Shown here: positions 13,301 through 14,218 of the stretch, in pieces | Layout: each line of letters begins with the position of its first letter | How positions within the stretch are numbered: position 1 is the stretch's first letter | From: JACZST01 sp964195155 | GTDB lineage: Bacteria > Actinomycetota > Acidimicrobiia > Spongiisociales > UBA5794 | NCBI GenBank assembly: GCA_964195155.1 | Contig: CAXMOP010000056.1 | Location: 1 to 14,218 of the forward strand | Length of the DNA stretch: 14,218 bases | Direction: 5' to 3' | Translations under genes and position numbers: made by a program | The notes under the pieces: model-generated | What the model was told of the DNA's origin: nothing | Database searches by the model: none | Seen by the model: the letters and a program-made list of their open reading frames with translations, nothing else

Positions 13301-14218
13301 CGCCTTCACCGATTGGATCGCACGGAGGGCATCGTCGTCGTGGGCGTGAAGAGCGGCGCCCCACATGGCGATTCCGATGGTTCCGCGATCGTCGATCAGC
13401 ACGTTGACCACGGAGCCGCCGAAGTCGTCCACGGCCTGCTGGAAGCCAGCGGTCAGCTCGTGGATTCGCTCGACGCGCCCGGGATCGTCCGGGTCGACCC
13501 TCCGAAGGCGGACGAATGCTGCATTGACTCTTCGGTATTCGGCGAACGACTCGAGCATGCCGGCCTCGAAGCGGGCGCGGACGATGTCGGGGACGAACGG
13601 TGCGACGGTTGCCGGGTCAACCGCCCGGCCCTTTGCGCTGACGTCTCCCATCGACGCCGGCTCTCGCAGAACGATGCCGCGAGGCGCGAGGCGCTCCTCC
13701 AGGTCGAGCAGCAATGCGGTCTCTGCGGACAGCGTCACCTCCCCGGGCCAGGCATCGTGGAGGGTCGGCATCAGCTGCTCGATGGCGTCTCCACCGGCGA
13801 TCGGGATCCATGAGCCGTTGTGCCCGCCCGCCGTCACCAACCAAGCGTCACCGGAACCAACGGCGATGCGGAACTTCAACCGCTCGGCACCCGAGTCGCC
13901 GGCGACGCGTTGCTGGATGGCGTTACCACAGCCGATGGCCGCACGAGCCGCGCCGCGAAGGCTGCCGTGGTCTCCGGCTTGCCAAATCGCCAGAAGGCCA
14001 TCGCCGACGAAATCGACGATGGCACCGCCGCTGGTATGGACGAGCAAATCCAGCTCGTCGAAGGCGGCGCGCAGCCGGGAGCTGACTTGCTCAGCTCCGG
14101 CACTTTCGTCGCTGCTGGCGGCCTCGGTCATCGCGGTGAAGCCGACCACGTCGATGAACATGGCTGCTGCGGGGATGAGCTCTTCGGTCGGCCCGAGCGG
14201 CTCTTCGCCCCGCTCGGC
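10295..14218 (-). CDS. Tandem class III nucleotide cyclase + STAND ATPase + TPR-like protein, 5' end cut by window edge
   Basis: At least 1,307 residues, open to the right edge without a stop. The 19 codons before the internal ATG 14161 (ending EELIPAAA) read naturally into the cyclase domain, so the true start is beyond the window. Numbering from that Met: cyclase domain 1 (1-135) keeps both metal-binding Asp, D4 in FIDVVGFT and D54 in FVGDGLLAIW, but lacks the VNxAAR motif (IAGGDAIEQL instead). Cyclase domain 2 (about 200-335) lacks the Asp residues but has GDIGSTWRRQHAVVGTAVNR followed by AARL, with N326 and R330. Next is a P-loop NTPase: PLIGR at 388-392, Walker A GESGIGKS at 420-427 and Walker B TLLVIEDAHWLD at 531-542. 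About 600 residues of TPR-like helical repeats follow. The order matches mammalian soluble adenylyl cyclase. The product is probably cytoplasmic, making cAMP or acting as a signal-sensing regulator. The stop lies inside the convergent neighbour. Confidence 0.85.
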   Translation of the reverse strand, partial: AERGEEPLGPTEELIPAAAMFIDVVGFTAMTEAASSDESAGAEQVSSRLRAAFDELDLLVHTSGGAIVDFVGDGLLAIWQAGDHGSLRGAARAAIGCGNAIQQRVAGDSGAERLKFRIAVGSGDAWLVTAGGHNGSWIPIAGGDAIEQLMPTLHDAWPGEVTLSAETALLLDLEERLAPRGIVLREPASMGDVSAKGRAVDPATVAPFVPDIVRARFEAGMLESFAEYRRVNAAFVRLRRVDPDDPGRVERIHELTAGFQQAVDDFGGSVVNVLIDDRGTIGIAMWGAALHAHDDDALRAIQSVKALLDRLGESTPAAVASGIAFFGDIGSTWRRQHAVVGTAVNRAARLMELSDGTILCDDETVRLVRRRMAFEERPARELKGLPGKTRVFTPIAELDPDLPGRQPLIGRTNEVAQLTFELETVIAADAKGRLLIIEGESGIGKSRLISHLLGESQRFAIRGVVVRGSQLASTIPYQAWKPALVELLGGESAVPARLEELLPGAPHRRQLVEKILGLSAAVGEPAIPNPDAAREALNIVFSELLERTPTLLVIEDAHWLDLPSWELLGSLLNIPRTLIAVTMRPDAEAQLANQTFLGKAAHMSVIHLGPLTEAETAALVSQRLDVSSLPEDLAKAIVERTEGHPLFTEELTLAVRDEGIIRVDAEGHVTGDVDALINLTYPATVHSTVASRIDQLPLPEQMSLRVASVVGRDFDVASVAAVHSSPTTEDEVRKQLANIERHQLIERLSGDDDYRFKHAIIADVAYGTLPETDRRLIQARVAEWLEDRAGAQPSAVDPAIAQHWLRAGNSGRAVDALGRSAEYAMSIASYQEAIGFLIEAQELDAATASPLQRARRSTSLGAAYRALGDLPASHEALLDAAATLGHPMPRTRPGLWFGLIAQSLRQVAHRLAPRLFASRRIGQYEQIEQVATTYFAMTTTTFSSQDAPALFYVGVKATNEAERIPPSGVLARGYSFLAYGTGTAGLRSVADRYHERGLTAAEASGDSHAAVDVRFNRGVFLTAVGDWPRAGSETDGAIDDFDSLNLAYDSLNAAAVRTYQLLQSGEWDQAEARYQLHRKEADELAEGLHMVWSQVWGDSIAMRQRDLSAAIVGLDDAADLTDQVGELASQIARLGFLSLGLWWAGRPEEALANASESLDLMKRTEWLTAPHAYDGFAATTRVWLAGWERSQREDPGNRQEMQRSAKRACQSMSRLGRSVGMARPGVDHAWGMYQALAGNRRKATRTWQSGLAEAERLGMPYEEALLLSALGTRGDVSELNRRTYRDRARELLERLGAGPDLDEVVGG

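Noticed and set aside
12180..13349. 389-codon open frame on the plus strand
   Set aside because: Shadow of the cyclase/ATPase gene. It is S/R/P-rich, and the minus strand here carries the Walker motifs.

Overview
The window is GC-rich, densely coded chromosomal DNA, most likely from an actinobacterium and plausibly a little-studied lineage such as the Acidimicrobiia. That placement is inferred from several things: GTG starts, a DrrA/DrrB-type ABC pair, a DM13-domain protein, a large cyclase/ATPase/TPR regulator, and several genes that appear to be transcribed without leaders. No rRNA, tRNA, CRISPR array, insertion sequence or phage gene is visible.

Layout from left to right. Positions 1-112 (minus) hold the first 37 codons of an OmpR-type response regulator. 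Positions 271-780 (plus) hold a broken membrane-anchored DM13 gene, followed by a short CARDB-like tail in another frame. After a 387-bp stretch without a clear gene come a sulfotransferase (1168-2016) and a small helix-turn-helix regulator (2156-2563), both plus. A long GMC-family (fatty-alcohol-oxidase-like) flavoprotein follows on the minus strand (2681-4645). It is divergent from a small lipoprotein gene (4717-5355) that is split by an in-frame TAG. A propionyl-CoA-synthetase-type acyl-CoA ligase follows (5372-7270). A perfect 16-bp inverted repeat lies in the convergent gap before an ABC exporter pair on the minus strand (permease 7377-8192, ATPase 8189-9190, joined by an ATGA overlap). 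A carotenoid/lycopene-cyclase-domain membrane protein (9320-10318, plus) runs into the 3' end of a very large minus-strand gene (10295 to beyond 14218). That gene encodes tandem class III cyclase domains, a STAND-type ATPase and a helical-repeat tail, an order like that of mammalian soluble adenylyl cyclase.

Genes that may work together: the ABC ATPase and permease form one exporter. The alcohol oxidase and acyl-CoA ligase, which flank the lipoprotein, could both belong to oxidation of short or medium aliphatic compounds, but that is inference from proximity. The other genes look like independent units.

The most unusual signals are these. A short motif (about TAGGAGGRTGCTGARCAAT) recurs at or just after four stop codons. 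A TAGNNT box lies 6-7 nt before the start codon of four genes. The large cyclase carries complementary half-sites in its two cyclase domains. Two genes are broken (DM13 and the lipoprotein), and each would be repaired by very small changes.
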